Origin: Brachypodius melanocephalos
Taxonomy: Eukaryota; Chordata; Aves; Passeriformes; Pycnonotidae
Assembly (NCBI GenBank): GCA_013398615.1
Contig: VZSR01000055.1
Coordinates: forward strand, 5,718,717 to 5,782,716
DNA length: 64,000 nt
Direction: 5' to 3'
The first letter of the stretch is position 1. Every line of letters starts with the position of its first letter. Of this stretch, positions 23,031 through 35,329 are shown in pieces. Made by a program: the position numbers and the translations under genes. The notes under the pieces were generated by a model. That model was not told the origin of the DNA and did not search any database. It worked only from the letters and a program-made list of their open reading frames with translations.

Positions 23031-23185
23031 AGTCCTTGCAGCCAGGTGAAGCCCCAGGTGACTGGAAAAAGGGAAATTTCTTCTAAGAGGGTGGAAGGGA
23101 GGAGAGCCCAGGAGCTGCTGAGCTGTCAGCCTCAGCTTTGTGCCTGGGGAGATCAAGGAGATCCTCCTCACAGCAGAGGCCTCAA
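23031..23185 (+). mobile_element. CR1 reverse-transcriptase region fragment, opposite orientation
   Basis: Plus-strand sequence AGCCAGGTGAAGCCCCAGGT followed by GACTGGAAAAAGGGAAATTT is the CR1 ORF2 stretch just before RT block 1. One frame gives GEAPGDWKKGNFF and then a stop, comparable to the EVPxDWKKANVTPIFKKG type of segment. Downstream, GAGCTGTCAGCCTCAGCTTT and GTGCCTGGGGAGATC correspond to the RPVSLTSVPGKI-type block with frameshifts. It is non-functional: about 150 bases, with stops and indels. It directly abuts the inverted 3' end to its left. Confidence 0.75.
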
Positions 23186-23249
23186 TTTAAGCATCTGCCA
23201 TAGAAAAACTCTGGGCTATGGCCAAATAATGTAAATTGGAAAAGCTCTA

Positions 23250-23430
23250 TCAAGGCCATGCAAACCAAAGCCGCCACCTCCCCTGGGGTTCCCTCATCCC
23301 TTCCCCCAGATTGTCCCTCCTGCGGCCACCCCCTGTCCCCAGCCCCGGCAGAGCAGTGGGGCCGTGGGGCTGGCGCCTGCTCCTGGGGTGCAGGGAAGCC
23401 AGGGCTGCTTAAATTGTCTGCATCCCGAGC
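23250..23430. other. GC-rich patch
   Basis: A sharply GC-rich stretch in AT-rich surroundings, with C runs on the plus strand, a few CpGs, and words such as CTGTCCCCAGCCCCGGCAGA. It carries open frames of 79 (plus) and 83 (minus) codons without recognisable motifs. It may be further CR1-derived sequence of the adjoining insertion or another GC-rich repeat. I cannot decide. Confidence 0.4.
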
Positions 23431-23434
23431 CAAA

Positions 23435-24055
23435 AGTCAGGAAATGATGACATTCCAAGTGGGAACAAAGTCCCTATGCCATCCTTGTACAGCCTGATAC
23501 AGCTCCATGATGTGGATGATGTGCAGGGAAACCACCCTTCCCAATTTGTAAGTTCTTTATTCCTTCCCCAAAGAGTCCTGACAGCTTGGGAAGGCAGTGA
23601 GGCAAAACTAAACTAAGGTTTGGCACAAAAACATTGCTGAGCACTGGGGTAGGAGTGGATGGGCTGTTAGTTTTCATTGTTCCAAGATGTTTAAATACAA
23701 TTTGTAGTAGAAAACTTTTTACAGTAAGCACCACAGTGTTAGATCTCAGATAAATCTCCCAGCTGCTGTGAACCAAAGCCAAACCGTGGATGTCTGGCTG
23801 ATCCTTTAGATCTAAGGACCCACAGCTTGTTCTGTGGAGTCACTTTTCGAATAGATGGATACCCACTGGGGAAGGGAATACCTGCTACTCTGTGGATATC
23901 AGATTGTTGCTGTCTTGAGCTTTTAAATTTTTGTTTAACAGACAAGAGTCAGGTGAAATTTTGATCCCCATGCTCAGCACTGAAGTTCTCACCCTGCTTT
24001 TGGCATTCTGTTCATCTCCCAATACCATGGAGCAGATTGTGGACAATGACTGCAC
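23435..24055. other. Unique noncoding sequence
   Basis: No gene or transposon is recognised. Confidence 0.5.
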
Positions 24056-24112
24056 AGAGAAGGATGCTCTGGATTTCAATAAACTTTTGATCAGCTTCTC
24101 CACAGTGCTCGG
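24056..24112 (+). pseudogene. Weak relic of a LINE reverse transcriptase block
   Basis: GGATTTCAATAAACTTTTGA followed by TCAGCTTCTCCACAGTGCTC resembles, at DNA level with small gaps, the CR1-like segment coding for DFSKAFDTVSHSIL. No frame preserves the motif throughout and no further blocks are found. It could be a chance match. It is listed because a similar but better relic occurs 4.4 kb upstream in the same orientation (19661-19712). Confidence 0.25.
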
Positions 24113-24114
24113 TT

Positions 24115-25975
24115 TCAGCATTTAAAGCCATGATAAAATTGACATCATCACTTTTGTCTCCATCCTCTGCAAGTAGTTTGGTGTTTTTAAAACTCCACGG
24201 TGGCAGGCTTGGTCAGAGGGCAGGCTCAAAGTGCAACAATGGAGAAGAGATGGGAATGTGCTGATAATGTGTGGAATAGTGTTTTAAAAACCCCAAACTG
24301 CAGTGTTTATAAAATCTTGTAAGTGCTTAAATGCCTAGAACAGGACATCAATTTTTATCATCATCACAAGGTCCAACTTCCATTCATCTCTCGGTGACAC
24401 CAGGAGTGTTTAGCCCATGTAAATCAAAGGTGATCTGTGGGAAATCTTTCCAGTGCTGGCCTGGCATCATCTTTACAACATTTTTCACACTGTAACAGGG
24501 TTTGCTGTTCAGATGCACTGAAGGGTACAAGTTGTATTTAAACAACAGCTAAAACAAACCCAGAAAAACCCCTCTCATGAATTACCTATGAGGAGATAAC
24601 ATTTTGTCACTGATTCTTCTAATTAGATGACCTTTACCTTTAAGAAACAAGCCTCACAATTTTCAGCCAGTGGGACACAATTCTGGAATTTTCACTTTTA
24701 TTTAAAGTAAAGAATTCTCATGAGAACAAAACGAACCCTACCTGTGAGATGCAATTCACATATTCTACCTTCTAAATGTCACCCTCTTCTTGTAATGGAT
24801 TTGGTAGGAAACTCTGCCCTTTCCTTTGAGTGACGCATGATGTAATGTCCTCACAGATTAGAAACACGATTTGAGCAATGCACTCGTGGCATTAAGTGAG
24901 GTCTTTGCCCGTTCTGTCACGTTTATCCTGGTGGAAACCTCACACTACATCACTTGTGCTAATATTAGTGTGTTTAGGTCATTAGTGCAGAAAAATCTTG
25001 CTGAAATTCATATGTGGATATACTTTCCCTTCATGTTAACAATGTGCTTTTTCATGTCAAAACTTTGAATTCTTACACTTGTAAATGTCATTGCTTAAAA
25101 CCAAGCATGAGAAGCACTTTATTAATGCCTCATTTGTATCTGTCAGAGATGTCCAAATAACATACAAGTGGGCATTTATTTTAATACAAAAAAAGCTCTT
25201 ACCTGGCTGATGTGGAATTCAATATTCATAATATTTGCAGAATTGAACAAGATTCCCAATAAGCTTGGTGAATAACGGAGCTCTGCCACTGGACAGAAGT
25301 ATGAATGTCACATTTGTTTCTGCTCTGCATACCCTGTTTTTTCTTTTAAGCCATAAAGAGATCATTTAAGTGGTATTTTATTTCAGAGGAGTGTTTCATA
25401 TTTTGGGCTTCTGGCGCCCTGCCAAGGTCAGAGAGGAAGGATGAAGTCACAGGCCTGATGCCTGTAGAAATGACAAGCCTGCTCAGATGTGAAGTCATCA
25501 TTTTCACATGTGGATTCTGTTTGCTTGTGCCAAGGGCATGGGACATGCTGAGGAGATGTGGCCACTGCAGGAGTGTTGGGAGCAGCTAACTCTGGCTCAG
25601 TCGTGTGGCAGTTTTCCTTAATAACTGGGAGATACTGAAATAGTTCATGGCTCAAACACTGTTAAAATCACAGAAGGACTTGGCACATTGTAGAAAACTG
25701 TGGAAAGGAGTAACCTAAATGTTCAAAGATCCCCAAAGCTGCCCCACACCTTTCCTGAAGCCTTCCACCAGGGTAAAACTCCCCCCAGGGAGATACCTGG
25801 GCATTCCCATAGATACCTGAACATCCAGTGAATTCTATTTTTCTTGGAACAGCCCTGCCTTAAGGGAGAGACATTCCCCTGTAAGGTTAAAAAGTGGATC
25901 TATGGCAATCCCAACCCCAAAGACTTCAAAGGAGCAGACTTCAAACAGAATTTTGAACTCTTTCAATTGACATTC
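24115..25975. other. Unique AT-rich noncoding sequence
   Basis: No gene or transposon is recognised. Confidence 0.5.
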
Positions 25976-25978
25976 TCA

Positions 25979-26014
25979 TGGGGTTTGTTGGTTGGTTTTT
26001 TGTTTTTTTTTTCC
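25979..26014. repeat. T/G-rich low-complexity tract
   Basis: GGGGTTTGTTGGTTGGTTTT followed by a run of T broken by one G. It is the complement-strand version of the A/C tracts found elsewhere in the window. Confidence 0.7.
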
Positions 26015-29000
26015 CTATTGTAGCAATACCCAAAGAGGGAACTTTATCTTTCCTGTAATCTTTATCAAAGTGAAATTTCAGAGCTCCTTGGCACAATCCA
26101 GTTCCCAAAAGTCTGATGCCACCTGAGAGGCTCTGGGGACCCACCTGGCTCCAGCTGCCAGGTCAGAAGGATCTCCTGGAGGTCTTGTCTCACATCTGCC
26201 ACCCTCTTGGTAAAAGCTTAGACCCTCTGGATGTCTCAAATGACACCCAGTGCCTCTGTCAGGGGAGCTGAACTGAGCTAATTTTATATGTTAATAGATA
26301 CAAACTCAATTAACATCTTCCCTAATAACACATGGAATAATTCAAGTTTGGATGTGAGCTTGTGCAAGAAAGTCATCTTCAAAATCCATACACTGTTTTT
26401 TCCTTAATGCTTTTAGCAGCTGATTTTTTAGAATGTGTAATTCAAAATCTCTTCAACCCTAGATTTCTCCTTTTTACCTATTTACCTATTTATCTTCTCA
26501 GATTTGCCACAAACCAGGCGTTATTTACACGATTTGTTTATAGCTCTGAAATGCATAAACAGCCAAAATTTTGATTAGCTCACTTGAGTACATTTATTTA
26601 TGTCCTTGTCAAACATTATCCTGGAATACTGATACATAATTGCACCTAAACAGCTGTTCTTTTCAAAGCAAATATAGTATTTTTTCTGCACGAAATACAT
26701 ATTTTTTAAAAGGTTCAAAGTGACAGAAGCCAAAAGGATGACACCAAAATGCTTCTGCTTACAGAGTGGAAGCACTGACAGGAGAAAGACACTTATGAAT
26801 CTTAAATTTACTACCTTTCCTGGATTAATGATTGACAAATCATTAATGTCAAATGTTTGACTTGTTGTTAATTGTTCTGCTGTGGGAAGGACAGCTTTGA
26901 ACTTCACAAAAGAATTGCTATTAAGGAGTGTTAAACAGCTGCTGTGTGGATGCAAGCTTTTCTTGGGAATTATTTGGTAGATTGGATGGTAAATTTCTCA
27001 GTGGGTGTGTAACTGAAAAGAGAATTTGGATAAATATTCAGCTTCAATTTCTTAGTATAAAAACATTAATATGAATAACATTATAAAATATCTTCATGTT
27101 TAAATTCAGCCAGATGAAATATTCTGTGAGTTTAAAATCACAAACATGTTGAGGCATTAATACTGACTAAAATCAACTCATGCTTTCACTTAATTCCAGG
27201 TTCCTGTTTTCAAAGCTGGAGGAGTTGAATCAGTGTAATAAGAAAAATTAATAATCCTTTGGAGAACACATTTTTCCTACCAAAGCAATGCAATTTTTGC
27301 CTGAAGCAAAACCAAAATTTGCCTGAACTCATGTGCCTCAGACCTGTTGAATTCCTTTATTTGAGAAGTAAATACTGAATGTATTTTGGTGTCGTCAAAA
27401 TGCATAATTGTTTTATTTGCTTAAACTTGAGATGAAGCAAGAAGGAAATATTTCCTACAAAAGAAAAGATTTGATCTTAAAGTATTTTCCTTCAATTTCT
27501 AGCCTCAGGACACATCTTTCACTGATGTAAATATTTTTTCATATTAGTACTAACTTTTTGGTGGAGGGCTATGTTAAAATTCTGGCAACAAGTACAGACC
27601 ACTCTTTAACTGTTTGTCTGAAGTGCCTACCTTGTTACTTTGGAAGATAGAAAAAAGAAGATTCTAAAGCATTAACTCGTGGCTTTTCTTTTCAAAAGTC
27701 ATTTATTTCTTACAGGCCATTTGTCTTAACCTGGCAAGGCTTTTGAGCACTGCTTGTTTCTTTGCTTGGCTCTATTTTTGGGTTGAATCACCAGCAAAGG
27801 TATCAGAAAAAGGAGGTTTAATATAAATGTGAAAGTGTGACAGAGTTTGTTGGCAAGGTTCAATCTACCACTTATGATGCGATTAAGGGAAAAGCAAACT
27901 AAAATGTAAAATTAATCAATCCCAAAATCATCCCCAAAATTATCAGTTCTTCCAGGATTTGACCTTTCCTCAACACTCTGAGGAGCAGCCATAAAAACGT
28001 GGGGAAGTTCCCCACTTTGGAGCAGAGCTGCTCATGGATTTCAAAAAAAAGGGATCTGGAAGCAGCCCTGCCTATTTAACCTGAGGCCCACAGTGTTTCC
28101 CGAGTTAAAAAATGAAAAGTATTTTGGCTATGCATCTGAATGAAGGTGGGAGGAAGATTGTGTTTCAAGAGAAGGGGTTTGTTTTGATTTCTTTATTTCT
28201 CTGTCTGTGTTATAGCTATTAAACCCTGATAAACTGATCTCCTTTGCACTGATTTAGGTTCTCAGCTTAACCAGTTCAACAGATTCGGTTTTGGCAGCAG
28301 CCATTGTAATTCCCAGAAAGAAGGACCTGAAGAAAAGCCCTGTGTGTAATAATTTCAACTGCTTTAAGAAAATCCTATCTCCCTTCTAATCTATAAACCA
28401 GATTCTTTGTGACTTTTTTTTTTTTTTAAATACAACTGAAGTTCCTTTGCTTTGAAAAAATGAGAAAACTACCTTTTCCACCTTGAAACAGAAACCAGCA
28501 CGAAAAAGTGGGTTTATTTTAGGCAGGCAAAACCTAATTTCTATGCATGTACTTAATCTGTCTGCCAAACATGCAAAGATAAGGCAGTGGAAGTCTCTTT
28601 TCAGCTCCAGCTCCATTTCCACCTCTGTCTCACATTTCCATGGTCTTTAAAGGCAAACTTTTCCTCCTATTGTAGGCAAATTCCAGCTCTGTGCAGGAGG
28701 CTCACCTAAGGTCTGTCATGCTGCCTAAATTCTGCTAAAATCCACATTGTGGACAAGGAATTTTTCAACAGGCCTTTTGTTTGCCCAGTGAATTTTGCCT
28801 GGAGTTGATATTTTGTGCCTGAGACTGAGTGTTGATCAAAGGGTAATAATGGGCTGAAATCTTGTGTTCCACTTGCAGTCTGCTGCAGCCAAGTACATAA
28901 AAATTCAAATCATATTTTTATAGTATTTGCAGTGTTTTGGCCTATTTTTCCTGTAAAGTACTGAGAATTGAGAGGGGAAAAAAAAGGAAAATAATGTAGC

Positions 29001-29975
29001 TGTTTCAACTCCAGTCCATGTAGATTATTAAAAATGCGCTGAAAGTAATTTTGAGGATTTGTGTGATAATCTCCTGACGGCCTTTTTGAACATATATATA
29101 TGGTCTCATATATAAAGAAGATTTTTTATTTAAATACCACCTTGTTTCTTGTGTAATTTAAGGTTAATTCTCCTCACATATGTGACGCCTTTCTGATTTT
29201 TACACTAATAAGACTGCTCACACCAGATTTAGTCAAGAGTACCAAATTTTCAGGCTTAAAGCTTAATGAGATATCCCATTATCAACATCTATAGGATGGC
29301 AATGTTAATTATCAATTGTGTCCCTTGCAAGTAAGCTGCTTGTGACAAGCAATGTTCATGAAGTGCTTGGAGATATTTTTATGGGACATTATCATCTGTT
29401 CTACTTCAACCCCACTGTCGTGCACAGAAAACTTATGCAAACTCATTTTTAATGAGTTTATAATGAAAAATATATGTACATACAGTAGAGGCCACTACTT
29501 GGCCCATTTACAATCAGGGTTTTTTTTTTGTTCTGGGCTGTGGAGTCACTGTGCTTTATTTATTTCTTTGGCCTCTGGTATTTTTGCTGCTGCAGCCTAT
29601 TTTTTATTTTTATTATATTTAGGTCTCCAGTGGAATACAAACTCTGCAAATTCATTAGGTTATAGTGGATGGCCAAGGATGGTTAATGTCATGTGTTAGC
29701 TTTGGAGGGCTTTGGGATGCAGATGCAGTGCAGACTGTGGTGTTTTGTGGAATTTCAGTTCCAAGTGCAGCCTGTCTGTGTCCTCCACACACTGTTTGAT
29801 GGTTGTCACTGATTAATCACGTCTATTGCAGCTGTCACATTTCCCCTTTTATTTCCCTTTTGTAGTGCTATAGAACAAAAAATACACTTGAACAAAAATA
29901 TTCATTCTGTCCTTTACGTGCTTTTGAAATGTAAAATTAGTTGGCTGGGCTTGCTATCAGTATATTTGAAGTTGG
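26015..29975. other. Unique AT-rich noncoding sequence
   Basis: About 4 kb with no supported gene, RNA gene or transposon. The longest frame is 126 codons on the minus strand (26575-26955), with no motif. A T run lies at about 28416-28427. Confidence 0.6.
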
Positions 29976-29977
29976 AC

Positions 29978-29996
29978 AAGCTTATTAATTAAGCTT
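29978..29996. other. Short inverted repeat AAGCTTA/TAAGCTT
   Basis: AAGCTTA (29978-29984) and TAAGCTT (29990-29996) flank TTAAT. The AAGCTTAT word also occurs twice as a direct repeat. It could be a dimeric homeodomain-type site or chance in AT-rich DNA. Confidence 0.4.
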
Positions 29997-29999
29997 ATT

Positions 30000-32900
30000 C
30001 TGTAGGCCTCCTCCAGTAAGGGCAAATTCTGTAACCCTCATTTCCTTATGGATCTTTATTTTTATGGAGGTAGTGGTGCAGCTGAAGGAAATACATTTTC
30101 CAGAGATATTAAATCCTTTAGCTCCTATTGACACCAGTGGCACTATGGAGAGCTTACCAAAATTAACAGGGGCCCACTTTTGTGTGTTGGGTACAGGAAC
30201 CCAATATTAGACATGCTTCTAAAACTCAGAGACCATGATATTGATCCCTTGGGATAGTTATTAATGGAGGATAGAGATGAGGGACTCGGTCAAACAACAA
30301 ATTTTTTACATACAGTGAACAGGTTTTTGTAAAATGGCTGCTGTCATTTTGTCATATATCCATTTTCCACCTTACATGCCTTAATTAAAAAGAACTTTTC
30401 TGGAGAAAGATCAAGCACAGAACATATTTTGTCCCATTTGTATTTAAGTCACAGATTTTATTATTAATTTGCAGAAGAAAACTAAAAGAGAACTTTTATG
30501 ATTTGAGATATTCTTGTGATATCTTCTGGGAGATATTTTCATCCCAGGGGGAGGCACCTGAGTTTACAACCTTAATTTGATGTATAATTAATAGTTTGTC
30601 CAAGGCCTTGTGTTTGTGTATTGATCTGAAGATGATCTGTTCATGCACAGACACCTTCTGGTCTTGAATCCCAGGATTCTTGTTGTCCAAAGGACATGAT
30701 ACAAAAAATGCAGTGAACAAAGTATTTTCCCCCTTCCTTAAATTCTTCTCTGCATTCCTAGTCTGTTCCTTGGAAATATATTAAGAACTTTCTGACACAG
30801 CCTGTTGCTCCCATAATCCTATTTTGGTTTGGGACCTCAGGAGTTCTGAAGTTTCAGCACAGTCATCACAAGTAACATCAGCAGCATGTGGTAACTATTG
30901 TTCTAACTTGAAGTAAAATCACATTTTTAAGATTTTTTTCCCTTAAGCATTTTAGGTATGTCTATTTTACAAACAACAAAAAAGTGATGGATTATATTAG
31001 AATTGGAATGAAATGTGGTCCTCATGGAGTTTGGCTTTATGCTCTCTTAATTTATAGCCATCATTTTGAAAAGAATGATGAATGGAAGAGGCCATATTTG
31101 CTGATCTGCCACAGATTTTTTTAACAGCCTTGGCTTCAGTTACAATTTGTGAAATTAAACTTTAATGAGTTTTCAGATTCAAAGGGATATTGGAAAAGAA
31201 GAGGTTATTTGTACTGGAAGAACTTTATGCCTGGTTTCTGGGAAACATCCCCTCACCATTGTACTTGAGCCCTGGACAAACAAATTTCTCTTTTCTTTCT
31301 TATTTTATGAACCACCTCCCACACTTTCATGTCTGCCTATGCTTTTCTACAATGTGGGTGTTATAAAAACCCATAAGATTTTTCTGGGCTTTTAGGGGCT
31401 GCCTTAAGGGTCAATATTTTTGAGAGAAGTATTTCTTAGATGCCAACATCCAAGTGTGGGCAGGGATGTCAATAATTTATTACTTTCCATAGGATGCTCA
31501 GCCTTTTAGATGTTTATTGACTTAAACATACAGACCAGAACATATTCCACTTGATTGGAATATGCAAACACATGGAAAATCTGTTTGCCCTCCTTTGATT
31601 TTGTATGCCCTGTCTGACAAACACTGAAAACCCTTGATTTTTAGGGAAAAAAAAAAGGCTTTACTTAAAGTGTTTCAGAAGGATATGCAAGGTCCCTTAC
31701 CAGCATAGAAATGATTGAGGATTATTTCCAACTATTGATTATAAGTGCCAATGAATGCTGTGATATTTGTGAAAATATTTATTGGCACAAAGAAAAATTA
31801 TGTGTTCTGCAGCTGCTCGTAAAAGTGGATCCAACTCTCCTTTTACCTTCACCATGAAAACCACGTTTTCTCTCTGTGTAAGATGTGTTTGTAATCAAGG
31901 TAAAAGACAAAGAACATCACCAGTCATAGCCTACAGTAGAAAATGAGAAAATTATCTCTGAAGAAAGAACCTAAATTGATTTTTTGTTTGCTTCATTGAA
32001 AATCATGCAGTTAGAAAAATTGGCTGCATTGATTAAGACTGGGACTACCTTTATGTTTGTCTTTGTCTATGAACATGGGAATGAACAAAGGCCATTTTTA
32101 TTGCCATATTTTCACTGAATGCTGGATTTTTAAGATGTTAGGAGATGTCAATGTTTAGCTAAGATCCCAAAGATTAGCAGGGAGAAATGGGGGTCATATC
32201 TTTCATGTTTCTGCACAGTGTAGTTGGAGTCAATTGCCAGCAGCCTGGCCTCATCCCTTTGGCATTTTTGATTTATTTCCCAACCCACTGCACAGCCTCT
32301 CAGTCTCTGAATTATGCCAGGCCCCAGACAGTTTCAACTCCTTCTTCTGAGCAGCAGAGTTGGTATTGGATAAGAACAATTTGCCGTCTCCACAAAAGAA
32401 CCTCCTAAGTCCTAAAAGGCAGGGGATATTTTGATAAAGCAAGGAAAATACAATAAAGCTTTAAATAAACCAGGAATTGCTGGAAACCTTCTGTCTGGAA
32501 ATTCTAAATCCCATTATACCTTACAGAAATGACAGCACACATTGGAATTGCTCTCTGTAAACTCAGGACTCTTGTTTATCCTTTAAATTCGACTGATGTG
32601 ACCAAAGAAGGACTGGTGTTGCTGTTTTAGATTTTTTGGGACTGAATTATCTTTTGGCAGCACTGAGATTTATTAGGACTCTTGGGTCCCATTTACTTGA
32701 GGACTTGCTTAGCACATACCTTTGCTCTTTTCTTTCTCTCTGTGCTTCTTATAAAGCTGTCAACAACTATCTCCAGGAGATATCTGAAGGCCAGGACTGT
32801 TTTTCCTTGCTAGCATAATTTTTCAGGGGAAAATAAAACTCTGTCTCTGTTTATGATTCCCTTTTGTTTTCCCACAATCAGCATTAATATCCCCTGCGAT

Positions 32901-34360
32901 TTCAGAAAGGAAAAGTGGGAGAAGTTTGAAAAGTCATGCTGTGACTCAGTAGCAATATTGTTGGGGTTTAAATTGATGCACAGGGATCCTTAGGCTGGGA
33001 GTGCTTGGGAAATTCCAGCAAAGGAGGGTTTCGGTTGAAAGGGGGATATGTCTTGACCAATTAATCAGGAAAATTAGTTGATGTAGAGTTTTGCAGCTGG
33101 TATTGAAAAGGTAGATTGCTGAGATGTGGAGAGGTGAGGTAAAGATGAGAAAATAAGTTTTAAAATATACCAAATAAATAAAAGACCATGAAGTACAGAG
33201 AGCACATTTTTACGACATAAAGTGAGGATGTACATCAAAATAATATTATATAAATCCGCTTATCTTTCTCTTTCTCTCTCTCTAAACTGAGTAGTGTCAA
33301 GTGCATCTGAATTTCAGTAGAATTCTCTTTTCAAAGCCATGTTCAAATGCATCTCTTTCCACTGCTGCCGTGTTCCCACTGCCACGTGTCACAAACTATA
33401 CCTCAAAGAAGGATGCAGGACACACTGGGGACAACATAAAGGAGTTTAGAAGGAAGTAAGTGATTTTACATGACCTTTAGTGACATAAATTCAGTAGGCA
33501 CCACACGTAGGGGGTGTCTTTACTCCAGGGATTGCTCTCCTCACACAAACAGTGAAATTCTGAGCAGCTGAGTCATTGAGGAAACGGGGCAGGTTTCGAA
33601 AACGGATCCCCGGCCATTGACGTAGATGGGAGAATAGAAACATTTGTGTTTTACGGGAATGGGACATCCTAAGGAGAGGGGTGGGAAGGAAATCCAGCCC
33701 AACCAGGAGCACACATCACGTTCACCTCTGGCCTGCCTAGCCCAGGAGCTCAGGGCATGCCAGATATTTTAATTATAACCCAAGTGGGCCATTCAGCCCG
33801 GGTTCTGTTACCTGGTGAGAATGGGACGTTCTGGCACGCACCCCTCCCACTTTCCCTCTAATTCCAACAGGAAAATTAAGTCACTGGGAAGCAAAGACAC
33901 CCACCCACAGCCTGCTTGTGAAAAACCTGTGAGACTGCACTTCTACCAGCTGAGGGCTTCACATTTCCCTGAAGGCATAAACAGATTTTTTGGGGGAGGA
34001 GATGGTAGTACCCACAGCAGTGACTGGAATAACCAGCATGATTTTAAAATATTAATATTGATCCTTACAAATACTCATTCCACATTCTCTATATACCTGC
34101 AGCAAAAGGGAAAAAAATAGCAAAAAGGCTTTTAACAAAGTCACTGGGAACATTCAACAGCTCAGGGTTTTAGCCCCTGTTCTGAATTCGAACACAAGCA
34201 TTGAGCTCAGATTTTTGGAGGAGGTAATTTGGGACTCGCTGCATTTCTTTGCCCACTCCTGATCAGTCCTTTCCAAAAGCACCACATTCCCACTCACAGG
34301 ATGTGTAGGAACAATGTTCAGCTTCCCCAGCTGAAAATTCTCAAGAGTTTTGTGCCAGCC
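30000..34360. other. Unique AT-rich noncoding sequence
   Basis: About 4.4 kb with no supported gene or transposon. A pyrimidine-rich stretch with CTCT units lies at about 33262-33284. Open frames stay near or below 100 codons and show no family resemblance. Confidence 0.6.
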
Positions 34361-34364
34361 CTTG

Positions 34365-34385
34365 CAGCAGCAGCAGCAGCAGCAG
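34365..34385. repeat. Microsatellite (CAG)7
   Basis: Seven perfect CAG units. Read in reverse they give a cysteine run within a 101-codon minus-strand frame that is otherwise unremarkable. No coding context supports a polyglutamine or similar tract. Confidence 0.97.
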
Positions 34386-34389
34386 TATT

Positions 34390-35229
34390 TATGTGCTGAA
34401 TTGCCACTGGATGAAAGATAGAGAAGAAAAAGTTTAGACTGGCAAAATCCTGCCTTCAATATGCAAGTTAAGATAAAATATGGTTTTTACAAGCACAGTT
34501 AGGCAAAGAATAAGAGAGGAATCAGATACTCTGCTTTGACTTGTTTAATTGCTTCAGACAATGGGCCTCCTTTGTGTTTTTCTGTTTTCCAGTGGCCTAA
34601 TTCTAAAGCTTTTAAAACAATTGGATAACTTTCAGGGATTTTATTTTTCATATAATAGTGGGAAAAATGACCAAAATGTCTTCATGTTTCTATAGAATGA
34701 GACATAGGCTGAGACTATTGAAAATACTTTTCAGAAGAAAACATTTTCCTTTTTTTTTTTCCTTTTGCTTCCTTCTGTCTTTTGAAGAAATATTTTTTTA
34801 ATCTCATCCCTATTCTCTATTAGGCAGCATCCAGTTTTTAAATTAAGTCTCATAAAAACAGCTATCTATTCCTGATGCTTTTGCACAAATTTGTGCAAGG
34901 CAATTTTTTTCTCCTTTAGCTGCTCCAAAATACAACTCAGGTGCTAAGTGAAGAAGCCGGGGATGCAGTCCCTGTTTATTTTTGAGGACCTTGTGGAACA
35001 CTCATGGCCAATGGAAAATGGAGATTGCAATTGTGTTTTCTTGGGGCTGGTGGTTCTCATGAGGGTTTCAAATCTTCTGTCCCTTTGCGGGTGGGATGTG
35101 TCCTTTCTGTCAGGCAGATGGGCAGTGTCCCTCTTTCCTTGCATGGAAATGATCCTGATCCTGCAACTCCAGGAGAGGATCTAGCAGCCCTGCTTGCCAA
35201 ATTTTTGCATCCAGGGATAGCAAGGTATT
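34390..35229. other. Unique noncoding sequence up to the assembly gap
   Basis: No gene is recognised. A long T run lies at about 34750-34760. Confidence 0.5.
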
Positions 35230-35329
35230 NNNNNNNNNNNNNNNNNNNNNNNNNNNNNNNNNNNNNNNNNNNNNNNNNNNNNNNNNNNNNNNNNNNNNNN
35301 NNNNNNNNNNNNNNNNNNNNNNNNNNNNN
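35230..35329. other. Assembly gap of exactly 100 N
   Basis: Exactly 100 undetermined bases, a round number normally used as a placeholder for a gap of unknown size. The right flank begins with a T run. Any frame crossing it, such as a 141-codon one at 35004-35429, is an artefact. Confidence 0.99.

Noticed and set aside
34365..34385. The (CAG)7 as a polyglutamine exon
   Set aside because: No extended open frame with family resemblance or splice context surrounds it. The frame that covers it reads the repeat as cysteine.
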